Source: an uncultured Cytophagaceae bacterium (lineage in GTDB: Bacteria > Bacteroidota > Bacteroidia > Cytophagales > Spirosomataceae). Taken from it: a stretch of 32,109 nucleotides of DNA. Where the stretch lies: contig CAIUGL010000055.1 of the NCBI GenBank assembly GCA_903898715.1, positions 1 through 32,109 of the forward strand, given 5' to 3'. A model generated the notes under the pieces. It saw nothing but the letters and a program-made list of their open reading frames with translations. It did no database searches and was not told the origin of the DNA. Numbering within the stretch: position 1 is the first letter of the stretch; each line of letters starts with the position of its first letter. Positions 1 to 8,089 of this stretch are shown piece by piece. The position numbers were made by a program, and so were the translations under genes.

Positions 1-128
1 CAAAACACCTCGTCATTCGCTCGGCTCATCCCTCTCCACTTTCGGCCAATCGAGGCGGTTGGTTCGGTTCAAAACCCTTTTCTAAAGCAAACGATTTCTT
101 AGCTAATAGTCCTATTCAATGGACTTAA
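1..128 (+). CDS. ung: Uracil-DNA glycosylase, C-terminal fragment
   Basis: This is the 3' end of a gene that begins before the window. Reading from base 3 gives 41 residues and a TAA stop at 126-128. They include [11 protein letters not shown] and GSKPFSKAN and end in PIQW. These match the C-terminus of family 1 uracil-DNA glycosylase, where the His of HPSPLS is a catalytic residue and the following loop inserts into the DNA minor groove. The enzyme removes uracil from DNA to start base-excision repair. The last four bases overlap the stop codon of the minus-strand gene that follows, so the two genes converge with no spacer. The family call rests on one strong motif plus the characteristic C-terminal pattern. 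Nothing can be said about the missing N-terminal part. Confidence 0.88.
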   Translation, partial: KHLVIRSAHPSPLSANRGGWFGSKPFSKANDFLANSPIQWT

Positions 129-421
129 ATACGCTTTAATTGGCTCGGGAAATACACGAATTGATTCGGGAATTCTTGTAAAAAGAACTCCGAAATAAGT
201 GTTTCGATGGCCTCTTTGCGTCGCTCTTCCGTTACTGGAATTAAACATTGGATGGAAAATCCTTTGGAGTCGGGTTCTTGATGTGAACTTATCTCGAAAG
301 CATGTGCTTTTTCGATAAAATCCCAAGCATTTAATTCAGGAATGATATGTTGTGTCAATGCTTTCACTGCTTGTGCTTCAATGGCATTTTCTACAAAGAT
401 GGATATGTTAAATTGGATCAT
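125..421 (-). CDS. Small DUF4286-like protein
   Basis: 98 residues, no signal peptide or membrane segment. The N-terminus ([15 protein letters not shown]) is a beta strand followed by a helix carrying HIIPEL. A second strand (residues about 50-62, FSIQCLIPV) and a long helix follow, and the protein ends in FPSQLKRI. This order, with the IP motif after the first helix, resembles DUF4286, a family of about 100-residue Bacteroidota proteins of unknown function with a ferredoxin-like layout. The assignment is from memory of the family pattern. Its ATG overlaps the TGA of the upstream FAD/Fe-S dehydrogenase (ATGA at 421-418), so it is probably translated by coupling and co-expressed with that enzyme. 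Its stop overlaps that of ung on the other strand. No function can be stated. Confidence 0.7.
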   Translation of the reverse strand: MIQFNISIFVENAIEAQAVKALTQHIIPELNAWDFIEKAHAFEISSHQEPDSKGFSIQCLIPVTEERRKEAIETLISEFFLQEFPNQFVYFPSQLKRI

Positions 422-3375
422 GGCTTGATTGATTTTTGGGCTAAGGCATTGTACATAATTTCGGCTAGGTGAAAGCCTTCTTTATCGATGCCATCTTTTA
501 TCTGATGCCGGCATGAAGTGCCATTACTAGCGATAATGGTACTGTTTTTAGTGCTGAGTAGGCGAGGGAATAATACCAACTTGGCGATTTGCTGGGATAA
601 TTCATAATGCTTTTTTTCATAGCCAAATGATCCAGCCATGCCACAGCATCCCGTAGGCAATAATTCTACCTCGTAATTTTCAGGAAAACTTAAGACTTGT
701 CGGGTGCTACTTATTCCAGCAATGGATTTTTGATGGCAGTGACCATGCAAGATAATTTTCTGATTTATGGCTGTAAATGCATCTTTTGCAATTCGTTTCG
801 CCTTGATTTCTTGTGCTAAAAATTCATCGATTAGTAGGCAATTTTTCTTTAGTGAATTGGCTTGTTCCCGTAAATCGGCGGACACCAAAGTTGGAATCTC
901 ATCTCGGAAGCTCAATAAAGCACTTGGTTCTATCCCGATTAATGGTTTTTCTTCGGATACGATGGGTGCGAGTTTCTGGACGTTTGAGTTGGCAAGCTTT
1001 TGGGCGATGGCCAACAAGCCTTTCGAAATATAACTACGTCCACTAATGATTTGAGTAGGAATTTCAACGCCATATCCTAGTTCATTTAAGAGTAGGATTG
1101 TTTTTTTGCCCAGCTCCACATCGTTGTAGTTGGTGAATTCATCCGCAAATAGATACACCTGTCCGTGTTTTAAGTCGTTTTGATTGACGCGTTTACTGTA
1201 GCGTTTAAACCAACTTTCAAGTGAGGTAAAATGGACTTCAGGTATACTGCGATTCGAAGAGAAACCCATCAGTGTTTTGATGATTATACTCGTTCCAGGA
1301 AATGCGACGAGCATATTGTATATCGGAGCTACATAACTGGCAAGTGCCTGGAGCTTTGGAAAATGGCCAATTAATTGGGTGCGCAAAGGAGTGCCTTTTT
1401 GGAGGTAATGCTGCTGCAGCGTCTCCGCTTTCAGTTTACTCATGTCGACGCCTGAAGGACATTCAGTTTGGCAACCTTTACATGAGAGGCACAAGTCTAA
1501 GACCTCGAGTAATTCAGGATTATTATAGGCTTGATCACCTTCTGAGGTGATTAATTGACGCAGCATGTTCGCGCGTGCGCGGGTACTATCTTTTTCATCA
1601 TGTGTCGCCATGAAGCTCGGACACATGGTTCCGCCGCTCAATGCAGATTTCTTGCAATCGCCTGAACCAGAACATTTTTCGGCTAACGCTAAAGGACCAG
1701 TTAATTCGCCATAATGAAAGAAATGGGACGTATTTGTCTCGTTTACACGTGGCCGAAATGCTTCGTCCATCGGAGGTGTATTGACAATTTTACCTGGATT
1801 TAAGAGGTTGTGTGGGTCAAAAACGTGCTTGATTTCTTGAAACAAGGCATATACTTCTTTGCCCATTAAGGCAGGAATAAATTCGCCGCGCAGCCTTCCG
1901 TCTCCATGTTCCCCGCTCAATGATCCTTGGTACTTTTTCAGAATCTCAACAGTTTCAGTTAAAAGCGACCTAAATAAGGATTTACCTTCTGGCGTATGGA
2001 TATCTAAAAAGGGTTCAATATGCAATTCTCCAGCACCTGCGTGAGCATAATAGGCAGCTTGAATATTGTTTTTGGCTAATAAAGCTTGAATGTCAGCCAC
2101 ATACGCTGGTAAATCTACTGGTGCTACTGCGCAATCTTCTATGAGATTAACGGGTTGTTTTTTCCCTGGCAAATTGCGAATTAACCCAAGGCCCGCTTTT
2201 CGGATATCCCAGCCTTTGGTGATTGCTTCATTATATAGCGTTGGGTACGCATAACCTAGTGAAGCGTCTTGTAATTTTTGAATGCAGTTAGCTACTTTTT
2301 CTTGCACTAATTCAGCAGTTTCGGCACGGAATTCCACCATCAAAATGGCTTCTGGTTTACCTTCAATAAAGATCCGGTCTTCGATAAAATTGGGATGGTT
2401 TTCCGTAAAGGAAAGTATAAAGCTATCCACCAATTCTGAGGCAGTTGGCTTGCACGAAAGGGCTACAATATTCGCTTGCAGCGATTCTTGCAGGGTGTGA
2501 CAATGAATGCAGATAAGGCCAACTTCCTTACTCGGTTGATCGAGTAAGTTGATTTTCATACTATGCACCACGGCCAATGTTCCCTCCGAACCGGCTAACA
2601 AAGCGGATAAGTTGAATGGTTGGCCAGCCGGATTAAAAGGCTGCATGTCAATCAGTGCATCCAATGCATATCCGGTATTTCTGCGGGTAATGGCTGGGTT
2701 CGGGAATTTCGCTCTGATGAGTTCTTGGACTTCTGGATTATTCAGCATCCGATGAATCTCGCGGTAAATTTTACCTTCTAGATTTGTAAGGGCTGTTTTT
2801 TTATAAAACTCTTCATTAGTCAGCGGATGGGTGTGCATTTCAGACCCGTCGGCGAGAATAGCACGTGTTTCCAACAAATGATCACGCACATTGCCCCAAA
2901 CGATGGAATGTAAACCGCAGGAGTTATTACCTAGCATTCCACCTAATAAAGCACGATTAGCTGTGGAAGTTTCTGGTCCGAAAAATAATCCGGATGGCTC
3001 CATTTGCTTATTCAGATCATCGCGAATAATTCCGGGTTCGATCCAGGCAGATTTTTCTTTCTTATTTAATTGGACAATTTTGGATAGCGGAGCTCCCACT
3101 TCCATCACGATCCCTTCACCTACTACTTGGCCGGCTAAGGAAGTACCTGCGCCGCGCGGAATGATACTTGTTCTGTGTTTTTCAGCGAATTGAATGAGTC
3201 GCTTGATGTCTTTGGCACTGGCAGGTTTGGCGACAGCTAAGGGCTGAACCTCGTAAACAGATGCGTCAGTGGCATAAATCTTTCTAGTTAGATCAGATTG
3301 AAGGTTGTTTTTGAAAAACAATTCTCCTTCAAAATGAATGGCTAGATTTTCGGCTTCGTGTTTACTCCAAGGCAT
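418..3375 (-). CDS. FAD-binding and Fe-S D-2-hydroxyacid dehydrogenase (Dld/YdiJ-type fusion)
   Basis: 985 residues. The N-terminal half is an FAD-linked oxidase: a PCMH-type FAD domain with IIPRGAGTSLAGQ at about 71-83, and a cap/C-terminal FAD-oxidase region to about 530 that ends in FDPHNLLNPGKIV and contains SGEHGDGR at 487-494. The C-terminal half is an Fe-S domain: C568, C574 and GGTMCP (C585) form one cluster motif, and CLSCKGCQTECP (C629, C632, C635, C639) the second. Two Cys-rich CCG-type motifs follow (HGHCHQKS and TGCCGMAG). This is the GlcD + GlcF fusion layout of E. coli YdiJ (about 1018 residues), reported as a D-2-hydroxyglutarate dehydrogenase, and of Fe-S D-lactate dehydrogenases. 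It should oxidise a D-2-hydroxyacid and pass electrons to a membrane or cytochrome acceptor. The substrate cannot be decided by eye. It is the first gene of a two-gene unit with the DUF4286-like gene. Confidence 0.9.
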   Translation of the reverse strand: MPWSKHEAENLAIHFEGELFFKNNLQSDLTRKIYATDASVYEVQPLAVAKPASAKDIKRLIQFAEKHRTSIIPRGAGTSLAGQVVGEGIVMEVGAPLSKIVQLNKKEKSAWIEPGIIRDDLNKQMEPSGLFFGPETSTANRALLGGMLGNNSCGLHSIVWGNVRDHLLETRAILADGSEMHTHPLTNEEFYKKTALTNLEGKIYREIHRMLNNPEVQELIRAKFPNPAITRRNTGYALDALIDMQPFNPAGQPFNLSALLAGSEGTLAVVHSMKINLLDQPSKEVGLICIHCHTLQESLQANIVALSCKPTASELVDSFILSFTENHPNFIEDRIFIEGKPEAILMVEFRAETAELVQEKVANCIQKLQDASLGYAYPTLYNEAITKGWDIRKAGLGLIRNLPGKKQPVNLIEDCAVAPVDLPAYVADIQALLAKNNIQAAYYAHAGAGELHIEPFLDIHTPEGKSLFRSLLTETVEILKKYQGSLSGEHGDGRLRGEFIPALMGKEVYALFQEIKHVFDPHNLLNPGKIVNTPPMDEAFRPRVNETNTSHFFHYGELTGPLALAEKCSGSGDCKKSALSGGTMCPSFMATHDEKDSTRARANMLRQLITSEGDQAYNNPELLEVLDLCLSCKGCQTECPSGVDMSKLKAETLQQHYLQKGTPLRTQLIGHFPKLQALASYVAPIYNMLVAFPGTSIIIKTLMGFSSNRSIPEVHFTSLESWFKRYSKRVNQNDLKHGQVYLFADEFTNYNDVELGKKTILLLNELGYGVEIPTQIISGRSYISKGLLAIAQKLANSNVQKLAPIVSEEKPLIGIEPSALLSFRDEIPTLVSADLREQANSLKKNCLLIDEFLAQEIKAKRIAKDAFTAINQKIILHGHCHQKSIAGISSTRQVLSFPENYEVELLPTGCCGMAGSFGYEKKHYELSQQIAKLVLFPRLLSTKNSTIIASNGTSCRHQIKDGIDKEGFHLAEIMYNALAQKSIKP

Positions 3376-3514
3376 GATTTACGCAATTGAATTTTAAATT
3401 TACGAAATCCAATCTTAATGCCATATGACCATTCAAAAGTTTATATTTTCTATTCATCCTTTCGCATCTAGAACTTTGACATTTAACTAGTAAATTCGAC
3501 ATCTATTTTTTTAT

Positions 3515-4759
3515 ATGATCTTTCTTCGTCAAGTTTTTGAGAGTTTAGTATTTGCTTATCAAGCATTGCGCTCAAATTTATTACGTACCACCTTGTCGCT
3601 ACTAGGCGTGAGCGTAGGTATTTTCGCTATCGTCGCTGTATTTACCGCAGTAGATTCGTTGAAAGGTAAAATTCGTAACGAAATCGATTCATTTGCAGGT
3701 TCAGGTGTTATGTATGTAGGCAAATGGCCTTGGGTCATGGCCAATAATTATCCGTGGTGGAAGTACCTGAATCGTCCTGAAATGAAGTATACCGAATATC
3801 GGTATTTGAAAGAAAACCTAAAAACAGCTCAAGCGGTAGCCGTGATTGATGGCGGTCGGAATGCCTCTATTTCTCGAGGAAGCAATAGTATTGATGCGAA
3901 TTTGACTGGGGCGAGTTATGAGTATAATCAAATTACGAGTACGCCCATTGCCGATGGCCGTTATTTTCTCCCGATTGAATCTGATAATGGAATCTATGTG
4001 TGTATTATCGGAGCTAAAGTCGCTGAAGCGCTGATTGATGGGAAATCTGCTGTAGGTGAAATCATTAAAATTAATGGCATTAAATTTTCGGTGATCGGAG
4101 TTATTGAGAAAAAAGGAAATGACATGTTGAGTTTTGGGGGAACACCAGATGAAAAGGTAATTATTCCGTATACAACGTTCTCTGCTATTTTTCAAAAGGA
4201 TAAGCCCGCTCCGGATATCGCGATTAAGGCGTTTGATTCGGATATTGGCCAAGTAGAATTGGAAGGGGAGGTTACCGGAATGATGCGCAGTTTGCGTTCT
4301 ATTAAACCAAAGCAGGAAGATAGTTTTACGGTGAATCGTTTGGATGGTTTAAATCAATTCTTTGACGGAATCTTTGCGGCCTTGAATATTGCTGGTGCAT
4401 TGATTGCTGGATTTTCATTGTTGGTAGGTGGTTTTGGTATTGCCAATATCATGTTTGTATCCGTTAAAGAGCGTACCAATATCATTGGTATTCAGAAATC
4501 CTTAGGTGCGAAGAACTACTTTATCTTATTTCAATTTTTGTTTGAGGCTGTATTTTTAAGTTTGATAGGGGGCTTAGTAGGTATTGGGTTGGTCGTAGGC
4601 ATTACCTACATTCCACAAGATGCATTACCGCTAACATTAACTGCAGGAAATATCTTCACGGGATTATTGATCTCTAGTTTTATCGGGATTTTATCAGGTA
4701 TCATTCCAGCTTGGGTAGCTGCTAAGATGGACCCCGTTATTGCCATCCGCTCTAAATAG
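3515..4759 (+). CDS. ABC transporter permease, MacB/FtsX type
   Basis: 414 residues. A first membrane segment at about 24-46 (LRTTLSLLGVSVGIFAIVAV) follows the typical LRSNLLRT lead. A large extracytoplasmic MacB-PCD-like domain spans about 50-280. The FtsX-type domain with three membrane helices starts near 290 and includes VKERTNIIGIQKSLGA and a C-terminal PVIAIRSK, both standard for this fold. Such permeases pair with a separate MacB/LolD-type ATPase and move lipoproteins, peptides or drugs, or work by mechanotransmission. No ATPase gene lies beside it, so the partner must be elsewhere. The ATG at 3515 gives the expected short cytoplasmic lead. A weak -7 candidate (GAACTTTG, 3471-3478) lies upstream. 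The gene ends at the shared terminator with mdh. Confidence 0.88.
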   Translation: MIFLRQVFESLVFAYQALRSNLLRTTLSLLGVSVGIFAIVAVFTAVDSLKGKIRNEIDSFAGSGVMYVGKWPWVMANNYPWWKYLNRPEMKYTEYRYLKENLKTAQAVAVIDGGRNASISRGSNSIDANLTGASYEYNQITSTPIADGRYFLPIESDNGIYVCIIGAKVAEALIDGKSAVGEIIKINGIKFSVIGVIEKKGNDMLSFGGTPDEKVIIPYTTFSAIFQKDKPAPDIAIKAFDSDIGQVELEGEVTGMMRSLRSIKPKQEDSFTVNRLDGLNQFFDGIFAALNIAGALIAGFSLLVGGFGIANIMFVSVKERTNIIGIQKSLGAKNYFILFQFLFEAVFLSLIGGLVGIGLVVGITYIPQDALPLTLTAGNIFTGLLISSFIGILSGIIPAWVAAKMDPVIAIRSK

Positions 4760-4795
4760 AAAAAGGCCATCTGTCGGTTGACAAATGGCCTTTTT
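4760..4795. terminator. Bidirectional terminator between the convergent permease gene and mdh
   Basis: Perfect 11-bp stem AAAAAGGCCAT / ATGGCCTTTTT, extended by TGT/ACA across a 1-nt bulge on each side and closed by loop CGGTTG. The stem carries A-runs on one side and T-runs on the other, so it can end transcription from both strands. It lies between stops at 4759 (+) and 4814 (-). Confidence 0.9.
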
Positions 4796-4813
4796 ACTTC
4801 AATTAATTCTAGA

Positions 4814-5749
4814 TTAGATAGACAAAGTCGCTAATACTGAATTCATATTACGAACAGCTTCAGCCGACTTGTTGAAAGCAGCTTGCTCTTCTTCAGTTAA
4901 TTTATAATCAACGATTTTCTCCCATCCGTTTTTACCTAGTACGACAGGTACGCCTAAGCAAATGTCTGATTGGCCATATTCGCCTTCCAGTGATACGCAG
5001 CATGCCATGATTTTTTTCTCATCACGCACGATTGCCTCAACTAAAGCAGCACCAGCAGCACCAGGAGCATACCAAGCAGAAGTTCCTAATAAACCTGTTA
5101 GTGTTGCACCACCCACCATCGTGTCAGCAGCTACTTTATCTAACGTTTCTGCATCTAAGAATTGGCTTACTGGAACACCATTGTAGGTCGCTAAACGCTT
5201 CATTGGAATCATCGTTGTATCTCCGTGTCCGCCGATTACCGTTCCGTGGATATCGTTGATGGAAACGTCCATCGCTTTCGCTAAATAGCATTTGAAACGA
5301 GCTGAGTCTAATGTTCCGCCCATACCGATAATGCGGTGTTTATCCAATCCAGCTACTGATTTCGCCAAATAGGTCATCGTATCCATCGGATTCGAAATGA
5401 TCACAATGATTGGATTTTTAGAGAATTTTAAAATGTTTTCAACCACACTTTTTACGATCCCTGCATTCACGCCAATTAACTCTTCGCGCGTCATGCCTGG
5501 CTTACGTGGTAAACCTGAAGTAATCACAACTACATCGGAATTAGCTGTTTTTGAATAATCATTGGTTGAACCTACTAGCTTGGTATCGAAACCGAATAAC
5601 GAAGCAGTTTGAAACATGTCAAGGGTTTTGCCTTCCGCAATACCTTCTTTGATGTCTAATAATACTAATTCATCTGCTAATTCTTTTCTAGCGATGTTGT
5701 CAGCGCAAGTTGCCCCTACGGCACCAGCTCCTACTACGGTGATTTTCAT
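4814..5749 (-). CDS. mdh: Malate dehydrogenase (NAD, LDH-like type)
   Basis: 311 residues from the ATG at 5749, which puts the dinucleotide fold right at the N-terminus: MKITVVGAGAVGATCA with GxGxxG at 7-12 and D32 for NAD preference. A start 10 codons upstream is open but would add a tail not usual in the family. Substrate-binding Arg residues lie in GLPRKPGMTREEL (R82, R88), another is R151, and the catalytic His is H175 in VIGGHGDTTM. R82 favours malate/oxaloacetate over lactate/pyruvate. The enzyme interconverts malate and oxaloacetate in the TCA cycle in the cytoplasm. It is a single-gene unit, with a TAnnTTTG box 39 nt upstream of the start and the shared terminator downstream. Confidence 0.96.
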   Translation of the reverse strand: MKITVVGAGAVGATCADNIARKELADELVLLDIKEGIAEGKTLDMFQTASLFGFDTKLVGSTNDYSKTANSDVVVITSGLPRKPGMTREELIGVNAGIVKSVVENILKFSKNPIIVIISNPMDTMTYLAKSVAGLDKHRIIGMGGTLDSARFKCYLAKAMDVSINDIHGTVIGGHGDTTMIPMKRLATYNGVPVSQFLDAETLDKVAADTMVGGATLTGLLGTSAWYAPGAAGAALVEAIVRDEKKIMACCVSLEGEYGQSDICLGVPVVLGKNGWEKIVDYKLTEEEQAAFNKSAEAVRNMNSVLATLSI

Positions 5750-5787
5750 TGTGTTTATATTTAGGAAAGATTGATTCAAAAACAGCG

Positions 5788-5795
5788 CAAAAATA
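5788..5795 (-). promoter_or_regulatory. Putative -7 box of mdh
   Basis: On the minus strand this reads TATTTTTG, a full match to the Bacteroidota -7 consensus TAnnTTTG, 38 nt before the mdh ATG. A TTG lies 24 nt further upstream, somewhat far for a -33 element, so the -33 match is weak. Confidence 0.45.
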
Positions 5796-5903
5796 AGACA
5801 TAATCGCCAATTATCGAATCAATTTTTAAAATGAATCGAATTAAGGATAGAGCCGCGTCATTTTTTAGTTGATTTTAGTATATTTAAGGATTAAATAAAG
5901 ATT

Positions 5904-6329
5904 ATGTCAAAACAAGCCAATTTAATCGACCGTATTGTCTCATCTCCCTTTTTTGAAAAGGCAATGGTCAAAGCCGAATCTGTCATGGCAAATGATAAAA
6001 TGGGTTTGTTACGTATTGTTCAACACTCACTGAAGAAAGTCAGTGAATTAGCGGCTCAAAGTAATTTGACCGTCGTTCGATTGTTAAATCACTATGTGTT
6101 GTTGTTCAGCGAAATGATTAAAGCTTATTTGCAGGGTAGATACAAGAAATTGCCTGCCGTTACGTTAGTCAAAATAGTAGCTGTTTTATTCTACTTTGTT
6201 TCCCCCTTTGATTTTATTCCTGACGTACTTCCGTTAATCGGATTTACAGACGATTTAGCGCTTGTTTTATGGGTAGGAAAATCGATTAAACATGAGTTAG
6301 ATGAATTTGAAAAACATGCGAATGTTTGA
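5904..6329 (+). CDS. YkvA-like DUF1232 protein
   Basis: 141 residues. The diagnostic part is at about 89-125: VAVLFYFVSPFDFIPDVLPL followed by GFTDDLALVLW. This is the DUF1232 (YkvA) signature, a short hydrophobic segment with the SPxDxIPD motif. The N-terminal 80 residues are helical and charged, with no signal peptide. The function of this family is not known. It is generally considered a small membrane-associated protein. The gene stands alone, 61 nt before tatA in the same direction, so co-transcription is possible. Confidence 0.85.
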   Translation: MSKQANLIDRIVSSPFFEKAMVKAESVMANDKMGLLRIVQHSLKKVSELAAQSNLTVVRLLNHYVLLFSEMIKAYLQGRYKKLPAVTLVKIVAVLFYFVSPFDFIPDVLPLIGFTDDLALVLWVGKSIKHELDEFEKHANV

Positions 6330-6390
6330 GCCTTAATTAAGGATTTTTAATGACTATTGAATATATTTACAAAATTAAAAAATTGACAAA

Positions 6391-6597
6391 ATGAACATCT
6401 CAAGTATATTATTGTTTTTGAATGGTTTAGGTGGTGGTGAATTATTGCTAATCGGTTTAGCCATTCTTTTGTTTTTTGGAGGTAAAAAATTACCTGAATT
6501 AATGCGTGGACTTGGAAAAGGTATTCGCGAATTCCAAGATGCTAAGAACGAAGTAAAAGATCAAATCAATAAAGAACTAGACGAAACGAAAAAGTAA
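6391..6597 (+). CDS. tatA: Twin-arginine translocase subunit TatA/E
   Basis: 68 residues. One membrane helix (about 14-30, GGGELLLIGLAILLFFG), then the hinge FGGKKLPELMRGLGKGIREF, which is the TatA/E signature, an amphipathic helix and a charged tail. TatA oligomers form the pore through which TatC-recognised folded proteins with RR signals cross the inner membrane. No tatC lies nearby. The ATG at 6391 places the Glu (E17) correctly just inside the membrane helix. A strong terminator follows 25 nt after the stop. Confidence 0.93.
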   Translation: MNISSILLFLNGLGGGELLLIGLAILLFFGGKKLPELMRGLGKGIREFQDAKNEVKDQINKELDETKK

Positions 6598-6622
6598 TCT
6601 TTCGAATTTTAGTTTGAAAAAT

Positions 6623-6654
6623 GCATAGTTGGTGTTTACGCCAACTATGCTTTT
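6623..6654 (+). terminator. Rho-independent terminator after tatA
   Basis: Perfect 10-bp stem GCATAGTTGG / CCAACTATGC with an 8-nt loop (TGTTTACG), then TTTTGTGTTTT. It ends 26 nt before the gatA start, so gatA needs read-through or a promoter inside this short gap. Confidence 0.88.
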
Positions 6655-6679
6655 GTGTTTTAATGAATCCCCTTTTTTA

Positions 6680-8089
6680 ATGAATCAATTGCCCCTCCCT
6701 TATTCGGAAATACGTAGGCAGTTACATGCAGGCGAGCAATCGTGCGTGGGCTTAGTTCAATATCATTTAGCGCAAATAGATGCGCATAATGAGCAATTGA
6801 ACGCCTTTTTAGCTGTTTACCGAGAAGAGGCTTTAGCGCGTGCTCAGGCAATCGATCAGAAAATCGCCTCCGGACAAGCAGGTCCTTTAGCCGGCTTAGT
6901 TGTAGGTATCAAAGATTTGCTTTGCTACGAATCTCATGGTTCACAAGCAGGAAGTCAAATTCTAAACGGGTTTAAATCTACTTTTTCAGCCACCGCCGTA
7001 CAGCGTCTTTTGGATGCAGATGCGATTATCATTGGCCGCCAAAACTGTGACGAGTTTGGGATGGGATCCACGAATGAAAACTCTTCTTTCGGGCCTACGT
7101 TAAATTTTGCAAATACCGAGCATGTCGCTGGTGGAAGTTCAGGTGGTTCAGCCGTAGCCGTGCAAGCGGGTATGTGCCAGGTTTCATTAGGTACCGATAC
7201 AGGTGGTTCCATTCGGATGCCTGCCGCTTTTTGTGGTATTATGGGCTTGAAGCCTACCTACGGCCGCGTGTCTCGCTGGGGACTTATTGCTTATGCTTCC
7301 TCTTTTGATTCGATTGGACCTATGGCTCATCATGTGGAAGATTTAGCGCTGGTTTTAAACTGCATCGAAGGGCAAGATGGCTACGATAGTACGTTGACAG
7401 AAGCGCCTTCAGTCGCTTACCAGCCAAAAAAGCGTGTGGCTTACATTAAAGAAATTGTGGAGCATCCAAGTCTGCAGGCCGACATACGTGATGCATTTTT
7501 TGCACGTGTGGAGCACTTGAAAGCATCTGGTATTGAGGTTGTTAGCGTTGATTTTCCGTATATAGATCAGATGTTGCCCACGTATTATGTGTTGACAACC
7601 GCTGAAGCCAGCTCCAATCTAGCTCGATTCGACGGTGTGAAATTTGGTCACCGTACTGAAAATCCCAAAGACCTAATGGACTTGTATAAAAAGACACGTG
7701 AGGAAGGTTTTGGCGAAGAGGTTAAACGACGTATTATGTTGGGTACGTTTGTATTGAGTGCGGATTATTATGATGCGTATTACACGAAGGCGCAACAGGT
7801 ACGCCGACTGATCCAAGAACGTACCATGGCAATCTTAGCGGATGCGGATTATATTATTTCGCCAACGACTTCATCTACGGCATACCGTATTGGAGAAAAA
7901 ACATTGGATCCTTTGCAAATGTATTTGGGTGATTTGTTTACTGTTCAAGCGAACGTGACAGGTTTACCTGCTTTATCTATCCCGATGGGTGAGGATTCGA
8001 ATCACTTACCGATGGGCTTTCAAGTAATGGGACGTCCATTTGACGAAGCTGGTTTATTGAATTTGGCCAAAACAATGCAAGACGTATGA
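6680..8089 (+). CDS. gatA: Aspartyl/glutamyl-tRNA amidotransferase subunit A
   Basis: 469 residues from the ATG at 6680. Upstream TTG or ATG codons in the same frame lie inside the tatA terminator and were not chosen. The amidase Lys-Ser-Ser triad is visible: K78 in VVGIKDLLC, cis-Ser S153 in GGSSGGSA, and nucleophile S177 in GTDTGGSIRMPA. The FDSIGPMA and YYDAYYTKAQQVR segments are typical of GatA. The protein releases ammonia from glutamine for GatB, which amidates mischarged Glu-tRNA(Gln) or Asp-tRNA(Asn). gatB and gatC are not in the window, which is common because these genes are scattered in Bacteroidota. Its stop overlaps the mltD start in ATGA, indicating coupled translation. Confidence 0.95.
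   Translation: MNQLPLPYSEIRRQLHAGEQSCVGLVQYHLAQIDAHNEQLNAFLAVYREEALARAQAIDQKIASGQAGPLAGLVVGIKDLLCYESHGSQAGSQILNGFKSTFSATAVQRLLDADAIIIGRQNCDEFGMGSTNENSSFGPTLNFANTEHVAGGSSGGSAVAVQAGMCQVSLGTDTGGSIRMPAAFCGIMGLKPTYGRVSRWGLIAYASSFDSIGPMAHHVEDLALVLNCIEGQDGYDSTLTEAPSVAYQPKKRVAYIKEIVEHPSLQADIRDAFFARVEHLKASGIEVVSVDFPYIDQMLPTYYVLTTAEASSNLARFDGVKFGHRTENPKDLMDLYKKTREEGFGEEVKRRIMLGTFVLSADYYDAYYTKAQQVRRLIQERTMAILADADYIISPTTSSTAYRIGEKTLDPLQMYLGDLFTVQANVTGLPALSIPMGEDSNHLPMGFQVMGRPFDEAGLLNLAKTMQDV

Noticed and set aside
1-29. Possible minus-strand gene start (ATG at 29, preceded by a purine-rich stretch) giving MSRANDEVF.
   Set aside because: The plus strand over the same bases encodes the clear C-terminus of uracil-DNA glycosylase, including HPSPLS, so the minus-strand start is chance.
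3818-4252. 144-residue minus-strand ORF inside the MacB-like permease gene.
   Set aside because: Antisense to a conserved gene. It has no recognisable motif and no promoter.
5750-5779. Longer start of malate dehydrogenase (10 extra residues).
   Set aside because: The NAD-binding strand begins at MKITVVGAG, and the extra region holds the leader downstream of the TATTTTTG box.
6629-6679. TTG or ATG starts upstream of the gatA start.
   Set aside because: They lie in the tatA terminator stem and T-run, and the added residues are not like GatA.
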